DNA of 64,000 nucleotides from Paenibacillus ferrarius (GTDB lineage: Bacteria; Bacillota; Bacilli; Paenibacillales; NBRC-103111), in contig NZ_MBTG01000023.1 in assembly GCF_002027705.1 (NCBI RefSeq), positions 186,001 through 250,000 of the forward strand. Reading direction: 5' to 3'. Below are positions 44,988-53,712 of this stretch, in pieces. A program made the translations under genes and the position numbers. The notes beneath the pieces were generated by a model. The model had not been told where the DNA came from. It saw nothing but the letters and a program-made list of their open reading frames with translations, and did no database searches. The stretch's first letter is position 1. Each line of letters starts with the position of its first letter.

Positions 44988-46376
44988 ATGGAATACATTA
45001 GCACACGTGGAAAAGTAGAACCCCTCGGCTTTATCGACGCTATCCTGATGGGATTGGCGAACGACGGCGGTTTGCTTGTACCTAAGAATATCCCGCAGCT
45101 CTCCAAGGAGACCTTGCAAAAGTGGCAAAACCTCTCCTACTCGGAGCTTGCGCTAGAAATCTTCTCCTTGTACGTGAACAACGAAATCCCGCGCGATGAA
45201 CTGAAGCAGCTTGTTGACGATAGCTACGCGACGTTCCGCGACGAAGCGGTAACGCCTGTGAAGCGTCTGAACGACGGTACGTATGTGCTCGAATTGTTCC
45301 ACGGCCCTACATTCGCTTTCAAAGATATTGCTTTGCAATTCTTAGGCAACCTCTATGCGTATGTATCCCGCAAAACGAACTCCATCATCCACATCCTGGG
45401 GGCAACCTCCGGCGATACCGGCGCTTCGGCCATTGAAGGCGTGCGCGGCAAAGAAGGCATTCGCATCTGTATCCTTCATCCGCACCAGAAGGTAAGCCAA
45501 GTTCAGGAATTGCAAATGACAACGGTTGACGATGCCAATGTGCTGAATCTATCCGTTGAAGGCACTTTCGATGACTGCCAGCGCATCATCAAAGAGCTTT
45601 TTGCCGATGTAGAGTTCAAGCATCGCTATCACCTGCGTGCCATTAACTCGATTAATATCGCGCGCATTTTGGCCCAAACGGTGTACTACTTCTACGCCTA
45701 CTTCCAATTAGCGAAAAACAATCAAGCCGAGAAGGTCAACTTCAGCGTGCCAACAGGGAATTTCGGTGATATTTTTGCCGGTTATCTGGCCCAGAAGATG
45801 GGTCTTCCAATTCATAAGCTCATTCTTGCTACGAATGAAAACAACATTCTTGAGCGCTTCGTCCAAGAAGGCGTCTACCAACCGGGCGCATTCCGCGGCA
45901 CCTACAGCCCATCCATGGATATTCAAGTGGCCAGCAATTTCGAGCGCTACTTGTTCTATCTCTACGGCGAAGATGCTGAAGCTGTCACTGCGATCATGGA
46001 GCAGTTCAAAGCCGAGGGCCGCGTCGTTATCCCTGCCGACAAGCTGCAAGTTGTGCAGTCTGATTTTGCCGCCTATGGCGTGAAGAACGAAGAGTGTCTG
46101 GATACGATCAGCGACTACTATGAGAAATATGCGTATCTGCTCGATCCGCATACGGCTTGCGGCGTCGCCGCTGCCGACAAAATTGTGGCAGACGGCGAAG
46201 TGACAGTCGCGTTATCGACGGCACATCCGGCGAAATTCGATGAGTCCATCCGTTTACGCAACATTAAACAAACGTACCCTGCGCAGATTCAGGCATTGTT
46301 CGATAAGCCCCAATTCCAAACGGTAGTTGGCGGCACGAATGACGAGATCAAGGATCAGCTCGTGAAGTTCTTCTAA
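44988..46376 (+). CDS. thrC: threonine synthase
   Basis: 462 residues, the long threonine synthase class. The start MEYISTRG, GLANDGGLLVP, HGPTFAFKDIALQF with PLP-binding Lys112 and LGATSGDTGASAIEG are diagnostic. It converts O-phosphohomoserine to threonine with PLP in the cytoplasm. It is not next to other threonine genes and ends in its own terminator, so it seems independently expressed. I saw no T-box or riboswitch in the 140 bp leader. Confidence 0.95.
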   Translation: MEYISTRGKVEPLGFIDAILMGLANDGGLLVPKNIPQLSKETLQKWQNLSYSELALEIFSLYVNNEIPRDELKQLVDDSYATFRDEAVTPVKRLNDGTYVLELFHGPTFAFKDIALQFLGNLYAYVSRKTNSIIHILGATSGDTGASAIEGVRGKEGIRICILHPHQKVSQVQELQMTTVDDANVLNLSVEGTFDDCQRIIKELFADVEFKHRYHLRAINSINIARILAQTVYYFYAYFQLAKNNQAEKVNFSVPTGNFGDIFAGYLAQKMGLPIHKLILATNENNILERFVQEGVYQPGAFRGTYSPSMDIQVASNFERYLFYLYGEDAEAVTAIMEQFKAEGRVVIPADKLQVVQSDFAAYGVKNEECLDTISDYYEKYAYLLDPHTACGVAAADKIVADGEVTVALSTAHPAKFDESIRLRNIKQTYPAQIQALFDKPQFQTVVGGTNDEIKDQLVKFF

Positions 46377-46382
46377 AATAGC

Positions 46383-46421
46383 GAAAAGCCTCTAAGACAC
46401 GATTGGTCTTGGAGGCTTTTC
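46383..46421 (+). terminator. intrinsic terminator of thrC
   Basis: GAAAAGCCTC...GAGGCTTTTC with inner AAGAC/GTCTT stem, 6 bp after the thrC stop, T-rich tail. Confidence 0.9.
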
Positions 46422-46575
46422 TTATTTAATCGGCTTAGGTGATTGTTGAGTGGTCCCTTGTAAAAAATCAGTCTTCCGACCGATATCCTTTCTCCCTTGA
46501 GTAGGAAGACAGGTGCAAGGCATCATGCTATCCTTAGGGTAGTGGATTACGCGAAAATATGATTAGGAGTTGAAT

Positions 46576-47091
46576 ATGTTGAATTTGAGTCGCAGCGCCT
46601 TTCTAGGCCCTATCTTGATTCTATTGGGGATTTTTATGTTTCTAAAAGGGGACGTTTCTTTCTCTACCGGAACGATCTTCGAGTATTTCTGGCCAACCCT
46701 ATTCGTCATTCCCGTCGGCATATTCTTTCATTGGATGTATTTCTTCATCCTTCAGCGCAGAGGCGTAGGGCTCTTGGTCCCTGGCGGGATCGTGCTAACG
46801 GCGGGTATCGTTTGCCAAATCTCTACGTTGTTCGACATCTGGCATCTCATGTGGCCTGGATTCATGCTCGCCGTCGCCATCGGACTCTTCGAATTGTATT
46901 GGTTCGGCGGCCGCAATAGATGGCTGCTCATTCCGATTAACATTCTAGCTGTCATGTCGTTGTTATTCTTCGCCATTTTCTCCATCGGCTCCATTTTCGG
47001 CACTCTGTTCCACAACCAGTCCATCATTGCCATCGTGCTCATAATCGCAGGCGGGTTGATGATGGTTATGCGCAACCGCCAATCCTATTAG
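46576..47091 (+). CDS. small multi-pass membrane protein, LiaF/DUF5668-like N-terminal type
   Basis: 171 residues from ATG 46576, with AGGAG 6 nt before it (TTG 46570 rejected). Five or six hydrophobic helices: FLGPILILLGIFMFLKGD, YFWPTLFVIPVGIFFHWMYFFIL, then four more. The helix pattern resembles the membrane part of LiaI/LiaF-like envelope stress proteins, but no C-terminal LiaF domain exists. Function unknown. Confidence 0.7.
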   Translation: MLNLSRSAFLGPILILLGIFMFLKGDVSFSTGTIFEYFWPTLFVIPVGIFFHWMYFFILQRRGVGLLVPGGIVLTAGIVCQISTLFDIWHLMWPGFMLAVAIGLFELYWFGGRNRWLLIPINILAVMSLLFFAIFSIGSIFGTLFHNQSIIAIVLIIAGGLMMVMRNRQSY

Positions 47092-47159
47092 GATTTACGT
47101 AGCAGCCCCTGCTATGAAGTCACACATCTGCAAATAAGGAAAGAAGAAGCTGCCCATAT

Positions 47160-47500
47160 GCCGAATTTAGTAAGTAAGCGTCGATAGATGTTGGGGTTGA
47201 TTACTTTTCATGTGGGATGAAGGGGCTTCCTGATCAGGCTTCCTGATCAGTTCAGATCAGCTCAGTTCAGTTCCCCCGAGTGTAAAAGCCTGCAAAAATA
47301 CAGGAATTCCTGGGCGAATTCGGTTAAAAAGTGGAAATGCCTGCAATTGCGCAGGCATTTTTATCTTTTTCGGCCGCTCATCCCGAAAAAGCCTCAAAAA
47401 CCTGCACATACGCAGGAATTTAATCGTTGCGGCTATTTTATGAGCGAAAAAGATGTATAATTGCAGTTTAGAGAAAGCAACTCCCAGCTACAGGCCGAGG
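47160..47500 (-). repeat. ~330 bp duplication, copy B (inverted partner of 39410-39735)
   Basis: Reverse complement of copy A, extending on the left into AATTTAGTAAGTAAGCG and a degenerate IS end (CATATGGGC). It carries the CCTGC-family array. Confidence 0.85.
47289..47467. repeat. four-palindrome array, CCTGC family, copy B
   Basis: Motifs at 47289 (CCTGCAAAAATACAGG), 47340 (CCTGCAATTGCGCAGG), 47401 (CCTGCACATACGCAGG) and 47451 (AGATGTATAATTGCAGT, decayed). Centres are 51, 61 and 50.5 bp apart. Some base changes relative to copy A are paired across the stem. Confidence 0.85.
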
Positions 47501-47626
47501 ATGATAGTCTCCAATGTGTGAATGTACCTGTTTCGTCCGTGTACCGGTGCCCCGCAAAGTAACTGTTAGTGCTTTCCATCAATAAGCGGGTTTAGAGTTC
47601 CATTTACCAGCTGCTGCTCATTGCAG

Positions 47627-47807
47627 AGGGAACTACAGTCCGCTATTTGAGCCAAATTGGGGCATTCCGCTTGCCTAGCGGAACTACAGGGTCTTATATC
47701 TCCCAAATCTGCGCTTTCCTCGGTGAAACTGATGAAATAGCGGATCGTAGTTCCCTCTGAGGTGCAAAAGAGGCGATTTTGGCACAAATAGGGGAACGTA
47801 GTTCCCT
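47627..47807. repeat. four-palindrome array, GCGGA family, copy 2
   Basis: Motifs at 47627 and 47678 (plus) and 47735 and 47786 (inverted) match those at 21788-21967. Palindrome centres at about 47635, 47686, 47748 and 47799 give 51/62/51. A lone similar motif (AATAGCGGATTCTAATCC) lies at about 48229, beyond the minisatellite. Confidence 0.85.
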
Positions 47808-47880
47808 TTGAGACGCTGGAGAGACGGTGTTCCGGGGTTCCGGCTCTCCGGGTATCCGCTTTTCCGCGTTTCCGGCTTTT

Positions 47881-48185
47881 CGGCTCTCCGGGTATCCTGC
47901 TCTCCTGCTCCCTGCTCTCCTGCTTCTCCTGCTTCTCCTGCTCTCCTGCTCTCCTGCTTCTCCTGCTTCTCCTGCTCTCCTGCTCTCCTGCTCTTCTGCT
48001 CTCCTGCTCTCCTGCTCTCCTGCTCCCTGCTCTCCTGCTTCTCCTGCTTCTCCTGCTTCTCCTGCTCTCCTGCTTCTCCTGCTTCTCCTGCTCTCCTGCT
48101 TCTCCTGCTTCTCCTGCTCTCCTGCTTCTCCTGCTTCTCCAGCTTCTCCTGCTATCCTGCTCTCCTGCTCTCCTGCTCTCCGGCT
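47881..48185. repeat. CTCTCCTG / CTTCTCCTG minisatellite
   Basis: About 300 bp of 8- and 9-nt units built on TCTCCTGCT, polypyrimidine-rich on the plus strand and so polypurine-rich on the minus strand. Units become degenerate at both edges (CTCTCCGG, TTTTCCGCG). All six frames are open in places, but the products (SRRAGEQ, SCSPALLL types) are repeat artefacts. It lies just past the 3' end of the glycosylase gene. Confidence 0.9.
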
Positions 48186-48274
48186 CTCCTGCTCTCCGCG
48201 TTTCCGGGCTTTCCGCTGTTCCACCAGCCAATAGCGGATTCTAATCCATCCCGCAACTGCATAAGCTTCATCCC

Positions 48275-48862
48275 TTATCTCGACACGAACGGGTTGCCCT
48301 CCACCCAGAACCGCCAAGGATACGCCTTGGCTTCTCCGCTATTCTCGATGCCGATTCTCGGTCCGGCAGCAATCGTTCCGGCAGCCCTTCCTTCGGCGAT
48401 GTACAGCGGCTGCTCGCAGAGCAGCGTTCCGTAATCCGCCATCGTAATGCCCATCGCCTTAGTCAGCTTGCCTGGGCCGTTGGTAAGCTCCTTCAGCTTC
48501 TTGTCCTTGCCTCGGCGCTCCAACATGCTTTCCACGCCCACACTGGGCTCGACAGCCCTTATCAGCACCGCTTCGGGGCAGCCAGCCTCCCCGCTTACGA
48601 CATTCACGAGGCAATGCGTGTGCATCGCATACGTGTACGCGTATCCAGGAGGACCGAACATCACTTCCGTTCGCGGCGTTCTGCGATGACCGAAACTGTG
48701 CGCTGCCCGGTCCCCTGGCCCGATGTAAGCTTCCGTTTCAACGATCCAACCAGATGCGATGCCAGTGGGGGTTTCCTTCACGAGCAGCATGCCGAGCAGC
48801 GCTCTGGCTAATTCAAGTGTGGGCTTCCTGAAAAAAGAAGCCTCCACGGGCTGATATAACAC
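48275..48862 (-). CDS. DNA-3-methyladenine glycosylase (AAG/MPG family)
   Basis: 195 residues from GTG 48862, with AGGAGG 9 nt upstream. LARALLGMLLVKET, ETEAYIGPGDRAAHS with the active-site Glu, GYAYTYAMHTHCLVNVV and NGPGKLTKAMGI are diagnostic. It removes alkylated purines from DNA in base-excision repair. Single gene; the rlmN-like gene upstream ends in its own terminator. Confidence 0.92.
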   Translation of the reverse strand: MLYQPVEASFFRKPTLELARALLGMLLVKETPTGIASGWIVETEAYIGPGDRAAHSFGHRRTPRTEVMFGPPGYAYTYAMHTHCLVNVVSGEAGCPEAVLIRAVEPSVGVESMLERRGKDKKLKELTNGPGKLTKAMGITMADYGTLLCEQPLYIAEGRAAGTIAAGPRIGIENSGEAKAYPWRFWVEGNPFVSR

Positions 48863-48885
48863 AACCAAACACCTCCTGTCTCATT

Positions 48886-48917
48886 GAAAAAAGAACCCAA
48901 TCAGCGCGCTGATGGGT
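48886..48917 (-). terminator. intrinsic terminator of the rlmN-like gene
   Basis: On the minus strand ACCCATCAGCGCGCTGATTGGGT folds to a strong stem followed by TTCTTTTTTC, 38 bp after the stop. Confidence 0.85.
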
Positions 48918-48954
48918 CCCCTATCTCGTCTTGCCAAAATCCCTTAATCCACAA

Positions 48955-50052
48955 TCAACCAACCACTACTTGGCCCTGCCCAAGGTTATCCCCTGAGGAT
49001 TGTTTAATCTGCTTGCTTCGCAGTTGTCCACAAGCGGCATCAATGTCTGTTCCGTGTTCAAGGCGAACGCTGCAGCTGATGCCTTGCTTTTTCAACGTGT
49101 CATAGAAAGCCCGCACAGATTCCCGCTCACTGCGTTGATATTGACTGTGTTCATCCACCGGATTGTAAGGAATTAAATTCACATTCGCCAGCTGCCGGAT
49201 GTGCTGAATGAGCTCGGCGAGCTGAAGCGCGTGCTCTTTCCCGTCGTTGACATCCTTCAGCAGAATATATTCGAGCGTAATTCTCCGGTTCGTTTTGTCC
49301 AAATAATACTCGATCGCCTTCATCAGCTTCTCGATCGGAATCGCTTTGTTGATTTTCATGATTCGTGTACGAAGCTCGTTCGTTGGAGCATGCAAGGAAA
49401 TCGCTAAATTTACCTTCAAATCCGAGTCGGCAAATTCGATAATTTTGTCAGCAAGACCGCTGGTTGAGACCGTAATATGACGCGCCGCGATATCGAGTCC
49501 TTTTTGATCCTTTACGACGCGGATGAAATCCACCATGTTTTTGAAATTGTCGAAAGGTTCACCGATGCCCATGACGACGATGTGACTGACGTGTTCGTTT
49601 TCGCCTTTTTTGTCCAAATGAAACTGAACCTTCATAATTTGTTCCACGATTTCGGCGCTGGTCAAATCACGGCTTTTGGCCAATAACCCGCTTGCGCAGA
49701 AGCTGCAGCCGATATTGCAGCCGACCTGCGTCGTCACACACACGGACAATCCATATTTGTGCCGCATCAACACGGTCTCGATCAAATTGCCATCATGCAG
49801 CTTAAAAAGAAATTTAATCGTGCCATCTGCTGATTCTTGTTTCAAATGTTCGGTCAAGGTTTCGGTGACGAAGTGGGCCTCCAACGTATTTAGGCAGTCC
49901 TGCTTCACCTCTGTCATTGCCGCGAAATCCGTGACCCGCTTCCGATATAAGCCGTCCCATACTTGCAGTGCGCGGGATTTTTTATGTCCATGTTCGGCCA
50001 GCGATGCGGCCAGCTGATCAAACGTTAATCCATAGATGGATTGTTTATTCAT
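48955..50052 (-). CDS. rlmN: RlmN-type radical SAM rRNA methyltransferase
   Basis: 365 residues from ATG 50052 (AAGAGG 7 nt upstream); the frame runs on to 50112 without support. The radical SAM cluster is Cys112, Cys116 and Cys119 in GCNIGCSFCASG; VVMGIGEPFDNF and FGTDIDAACGQL-like ending (HGTDIDAACGQLRSK) carry the second conserved Cys. It methylates C2 of A2503 in 23S rRNA, and related enzymes also modify tRNA. Sequence details favour a divergent RlmN paralog over Cfr, but a second rlmN could exist elsewhere. Confidence 0.88.
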   Translation of the reverse strand: MNKQSIYGLTFDQLAASLAEHGHKKSRALQVWDGLYRKRVTDFAAMTEVKQDCLNTLEAHFVTETLTEHLKQESADGTIKFLFKLHDGNLIETVLMRHKYGLSVCVTTQVGCNIGCSFCASGLLAKSRDLTSAEIVEQIMKVQFHLDKKGENEHVSHIVVMGIGEPFDNFKNMVDFIRVVKDQKGLDIAARHITVSTSGLADKIIEFADSDLKVNLAISLHAPTNELRTRIMKINKAIPIEKLMKAIEYYLDKTNRRITLEYILLKDVNDGKEHALQLAELIQHIRQLANVNLIPYNPVDEHSQYQRSERESVRAFYDTLKKQGISCSVRLEHGTDIDAACGQLRSKQIKQSSGDNLGQGQVVVG

Positions 50053-50300
50053 TGGTTTTCCTCTTTTCAAGACTTCCACGTTCAGTCCTAGTCTACTAAG
50101 CAGCCGAAGCATACCATCTGTTTATTATTGTGCCAAAAATCAGTCGCGAAAACAAGGGCAGTTCGCTGCCAACTCCTGCTTCCCTAACTCCTTCTCATTT
50201 TACCAGCAAGATTGTCAAAAATACGCTCATCTACTAATCTATCAATCCAAACGATCCGCACGTTTATCACATAGGATAAAGAAAAAGGAAGTGAGTACAC

Positions 50301-50720
50301 ATGGCATCCCAAACACAAAAAACACCCGTGTATTTCAACAAAAAAGTGACCTATTTAAATAAGCGCCGCTTCATTTCTGCACACATGCCTTTCACAACAG
50401 CCTCGTGGCGTATCCTTGCCCATCAGACAAAAGGTATTCTGATTACGAATGTCGCTCGCAGCGGTCTTGTAACCGGAACGGTATTCGGAAATCCGCTTCG
50501 CGGCTGGTATGATAAACATTCCGGCAAGATCGTATTTCTGCAATTTGTAAAAGGGAACCCAAGCACTGGCGGGAATCAGCCGTTCTATCAAGGCCAACTT
50601 CAAAAATCGCTTGCCGATAATAGTTTCACAATAACAGGAAGCTTGATGCCCGTTGGCGGAGACACCTCTGCCGGGCTCGCAACATGCCAATGGTCCGCTG
50701 ATGCAATCATCTTATTATAG
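50301..50720 (+). CDS. conserved hypothetical small protein
   Basis: 139 residues, basic, no signal peptide, AAAGGAAGTG before the ATG. The sequence is rich in beta-type strands (GILITNVARSGLVTGTVFG, GKIVFLQFVKGNPSTGG, QPFYQGQLQ, FTITGSLMPVGG), suggesting a small beta-barrel. I do not recognise the family. Its end overlaps the end of the MocR-type gene on the other strand by 6 bp. Confidence 0.6.
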   Translation: MASQTQKTPVYFNKKVTYLNKRRFISAHMPFTTASWRILAHQTKGILITNVARSGLVTGTVFGNPLRGWYDKHSGKIVFLQFVKGNPSTGGNQPFYQGQLQKSLADNSFTITGSLMPVGGDTSAGLATCQWSADAIILL

Positions 50721-52139
50721 AAACGACCAAGCCTTTTTTAACCGCAGCAAGCCGCTTTCCATCTCCGCTTCACTAATCCCGCCAAATCCTAAGTAAACCT
50801 TGGGATCGCCCGCTGCATCAGCATTCTGATCCATCCATGCGCCGCGCATATCGTAGATGCGAACCCCATGGTCTGCAGCCATTTGAACTAATTGCTCAGC
50901 CTTAAGCTGTGTTTTGACACTAATTTGAATATGAAGCCCTGCGCTGTGTCCTGTAATTTCTACCTGATCGGCAAAATGGGCGCTTATCTTTTCCATCAAT
51001 GTGCTATGCTTCTTCCGGTACGTATTGCGCATTCGCCGAATATGACGAAACCAATGTCCCTGCTCGATAAAAGACTGCATCGCCCACTGCTCGATACGCG
51101 AGGGACTGGACAGGAGCGCTTGCAGGCTTTCCATCTTGCGAATTAATGTCATCGGCAGCACCATGTAGTTCATTCGCAAGGCTGGCGTAAAAGCTTTGGA
51201 AAACGTTCCGATGTAAATAACTCTGCCCTGATGATCCAAGCTTTGCAGCGAAGGAATAGGCTTGCTGAAATAACGGAACTCACCGTCATAATCGTCTTCT
51301 ATGATATAAGCTTTCCTTTCACTTGCCCAGTTAAGCAATTGTGCTCGTTCGGCGTATGGAATTACGCTGCCCGTAGGAAACTGATGGGAAGGCGTCACAT
51401 AGACCAGTTGGGCAGAGCTCTTCTCAAGCTCATCTATCGAAAGCCCCTTATTTCCGATGGAAATCGGGGTGATCGCGAATCGACTTATACCGAAGTGATC
51501 CCGAACTTTGGGGAATCCCGGTTCCTCCATCGCTATATGCGGATACTCCGCAAGCAATTTGGTCAGAATACTCATGCTGTAAGAGATCCCCGAACCGATA
51601 ATGATCTGTTCCGGCGAGCAGACCACCCCTCGTGCTTGTCTGATATAATCAGCGATTACGGCCCGGAAGGCGTACTCGCCTTGCGGGTCGCCGTACTGGC
51701 ACAGGAGCTCTGCAGAGTTTTCCAGCGCTTCATTCAACATCTTTCTCCAGATGCGGAAAGGAAAGGTTTGAACATCCAAGCTGGTAGGGTTGAAGTCAAT
51801 GACATGCGGCGCAGATGACATTCGTTGGCTCGATGGCCGCAAGGCTGCATCGATGTTGTGGGTTATAGGAGCTTGCACCAGGGCATGCTCAGGCTTAAAC
51901 GCATTGATCGCATACAAGCCGGAACGCGGTTTGCTGACAACGTATCCCTCTGACGACAACATTTGATACGCTGTTTCGATGGGCGTTTTACTGATGTGCA
52001 GCTGCATTTGCAGCGTTCGGACAGAGGGCATGCGCGCGCCGTTCGCAATGGCTCCGCTTCGAATTTGCTGGCGAATTTGCGTATACAGCTGGAGATATAG
52101 GGGATCATGGCTTTGCTCGGACAGCCATATTTCGAACAT
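50715..52139 (-). CDS. MocR-type GntR/aminotransferase regulator (PdxR-like)
   Basis: 474 residues: N-terminal GntR winged helix (PLYLQLYTQIRQQIRSGAI, RMPSVRTLQMQL), then a fold-type I aminotransferase-like domain with EDDYDGEFRY and the PLP Lys in GTFSKAFTPALRMNY. Such proteins use PLP-bound ligands as signals and usually control the divergent gene, here the arylamine N-acetyltransferase. An inverted repeat at 52173-52202 in the shared promoter is a likely operator. Confidence 0.9.
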   Translation of the reverse strand: MFEIWLSEQSHDPLYLQLYTQIRQQIRSGAIANGARMPSVRTLQMQLHISKTPIETAYQMLSSEGYVVSKPRSGLYAINAFKPEHALVQAPITHNIDAALRPSSQRMSSAPHVIDFNPTSLDVQTFPFRIWRKMLNEALENSAELLCQYGDPQGEYAFRAVIADYIRQARGVVCSPEQIIIGSGISYSMSILTKLLAEYPHIAMEEPGFPKVRDHFGISRFAITPISIGNKGLSIDELEKSSAQLVYVTPSHQFPTGSVIPYAERAQLLNWASERKAYIIEDDYDGEFRYFSKPIPSLQSLDHQGRVIYIGTFSKAFTPALRMNYMVLPMTLIRKMESLQALLSSPSRIEQWAMQSFIEQGHWFRHIRRMRNTYRKKHSTLMEKISAHFADQVEITGHSAGLHIQISVKTQLKAEQLVQMAADHGVRIYDMRGAWMDQNADAAGDPKVYLGFGGISEAEMESGLLRLKKAWSFL

Positions 52140-52172
52140 AAACTCCCTCCTATCTGTCTTCTAAGAAAATCA

Positions 52173-52202
52173 AAAACTGACCATTTATAAGCGGTCAGTT
52201 TT
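52173..52202. promoter_or_regulatory. inverted repeat in the MocR/NAT divergent promoter
   Basis: AAAACTGACC (52173-52182) and GGTCAGTTTT (52193-52202) are a perfect 10-bp inverted repeat separated by 10 bp, next to TATAA-type sequences. Operator for the adjoining MocR regulator is the simplest reading. Confidence 0.55.
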
Positions 52203-52255
52203 ATTATAAAGTTTACCTATAGATCAAACAATATTCACATGATCGAAAGAGGTGA

Positions 52256-53143
52256 ATGCAGACCATGTTAACCAAATCCGAAATTCAAAGTTATTTAAAC
52301 CGACTAGGCGTGAAAGATATCGAACTTCCGACCAAAGCTTACTTGTTCGAGCTGCATAGAGCTCATGTCGAGAAGATTCCTTGGCAGACTCTGGATACCT
52401 TCGCAGGAAAGCCTATGGGCATCGACTTCAAGGATTCCATCCAGTTGATGCTTAGTGGGCGCAGCGGTTACTGCTTTCACCTGAATGGTGCTTTCCTCAC
52501 CTTGCTTCGTTCTTTGGGATACCGCGTCTCCATGCACCGCGCTGGTGTGCAGCCTCTTGGCGAAGAACCAAGAATCAACTCCTTCCACCTCGGCTTGACC
52601 GTGAACCTCGCGGCGGATCAAGAGGAAGAAGATCGCTGGATCATTGATGCCGGGCTTGGCGATATGCCTTATGAGCCGATTCCTCTAAGGCACGGAAGCT
52701 ATGAGCAATCGTCTTTCCTATATAAGCTAGTAGAATCTCCCGTTGCTTCACGCGGCTGGCGGCTGGAACACGATGTCCTCGGCCCCTATACAGGCGTAGA
52801 TTACGCTCCTGAAGTGGTTGACGATATCGGCCTATTTAAGCCTCAACATGCGCATTACTCCCTATCGCCGGAATCCCCATGGAGACGTATCTTCCTCCTT
52901 CGACAACGACATGCGACCGGAAGCAATGAGCTTCGGGGCTGCGTATGGGTGAAGCGTGAGCTTCAGCAGGTGGAGAAGATCGAGCTTCCAACCAAGTCAC
53001 AGTGGCTTGAGGTGCTTGCGGATGTATTCGGCGAACATCTCGTCCATTACAGCAGCATTGAGCGCGATGAGCTGTGGCATAGAATCTATGAGGAGCACGA
53101 GGACTGGAAGAAACGACAAGATAGCCTTGCATCGGCGAATTAA
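52256..53143 (+). CDS. arylamine N-acetyltransferase
   Basis: 295 residues (or 292 if ATG 52265 is used; AGAGG spacing does not decide). Catalytic triad in family positions: Cys73 (GRSGYCFHLNG), His111 (NSFHLGL) and Asp131 (IDAGLGD). It transfers acetyl from acetyl-CoA to arylamines or hydrazines. Divergent from the MocR-type regulator, which probably controls it; monocistronic. Confidence 0.92.
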   Translation: MQTMLTKSEIQSYLNRLGVKDIELPTKAYLFELHRAHVEKIPWQTLDTFAGKPMGIDFKDSIQLMLSGRSGYCFHLNGAFLTLLRSLGYRVSMHRAGVQPLGEEPRINSFHLGLTVNLAADQEEEDRWIIDAGLGDMPYEPIPLRHGSYEQSSFLYKLVESPVASRGWRLEHDVLGPYTGVDYAPEVVDDIGLFKPQHAHYSLSPESPWRRIFLLRQRHATGSNELRGCVWVKRELQQVEKIELPTKSQWLEVLADVFGEHLVHYSSIERDELWHRIYEEHEDWKKRQDSLASAN

Positions 53144-53149
53144 ACATAT

Positions 53150-53197
53150 AAAAAGGATCCTCCTCTGCCGATAGATGGCTGCAGGAAGATCCTTTTT
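53150..53197. terminator. bidirectional terminator
   Basis: AAAAAGGATC and GATCCTTTTT enclose a further TCCT..CTGC / GCAGGA stem between the ends of convergent genes. Confidence 0.88.
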
Positions 53198-53208
53198 GGA
53201 TACTCACA

Positions 53209-53532
53209 CTAACGAATTATTTTCTCAAAGGAAGGGATTCGTACCCGCTCGCTGGTTTCCTCAATCGGCGAATCCGACTCATGAAAGTAGCGGTTCAGAT
53301 ACATTTTCTTCAGCTGAACATATAAGTTGGTACTTCGCAAGTAGGTAATGATTCTGCAAATCAGTTGCATATGCTTCGTGTCCTCAATGCCGGAGGAGAT
53401 GTTGAACAAGGTATTCAAGCTCCCTATTCCTTGGTCCTTGTTGATGGTCCCGCTTTCCAAATCCTTCAAAACCCGTTCAATTTCACGGTCAATAAAAAAG
53501 ACTGCCCCTATCTTGGTTCTATGATCTACCAC
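53209..53532 (-). CDS. hypothetical small protein
   Basis: 107 residues from GTG 53532 (GGGAGGTG at good distance; the GTG at 53541 lies in that site). Predicted mostly helical (FFIDREIERVLKDLESG, HMQLICRIITYLRS, LYVQLKKMYLNRYF), no signal peptide or membrane helix. I do not recognise the family. Monocistronic, with a terminator right after. Confidence 0.55.
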   Translation of the reverse strand: MVDHRTKIGAVFFIDREIERVLKDLESGTINKDQGIGSLNTLFNISSGIEDTKHMQLICRIITYLRSTNLYVQLKKMYLNRYFHESDSPIEETSERVRIPSFEKIIR

Positions 53533-53712
53533 TGACGGCACCTCCCAGACGATGTAACCAAATCGTACAACACCTAGCTTGTAATATCTGTCGAAGCAAG
53601 GGGTGTGAGATATACGTCTTTTTCAGGAAATACACGGGATCGTGTCACGTTTTGTAAAAGAGTAGACAAGAGGAACCTCCTTGTCCGTCCCTCCGTTCAT
53701 TTCCTGGGAAAG

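Noticed and set aside
47566..48434. Long open frames on both strands over the minisatellite (221, 207, 208 and 135 codons)
   Set aside because: They translate the 8/9-nt repeat into low-complexity peptides in several frames at once, lack ribosome binding sites and are artefacts of repeat composition.
48955..50052. Cfr-type resistance methyltransferase
   Set aside because: The sequence around the cluster (VCVTTQVGCNIGCSFCASG, VVMGIGEPFDNF) resembles Bacillus RlmN more than Cfr, so RlmN is the safer call.
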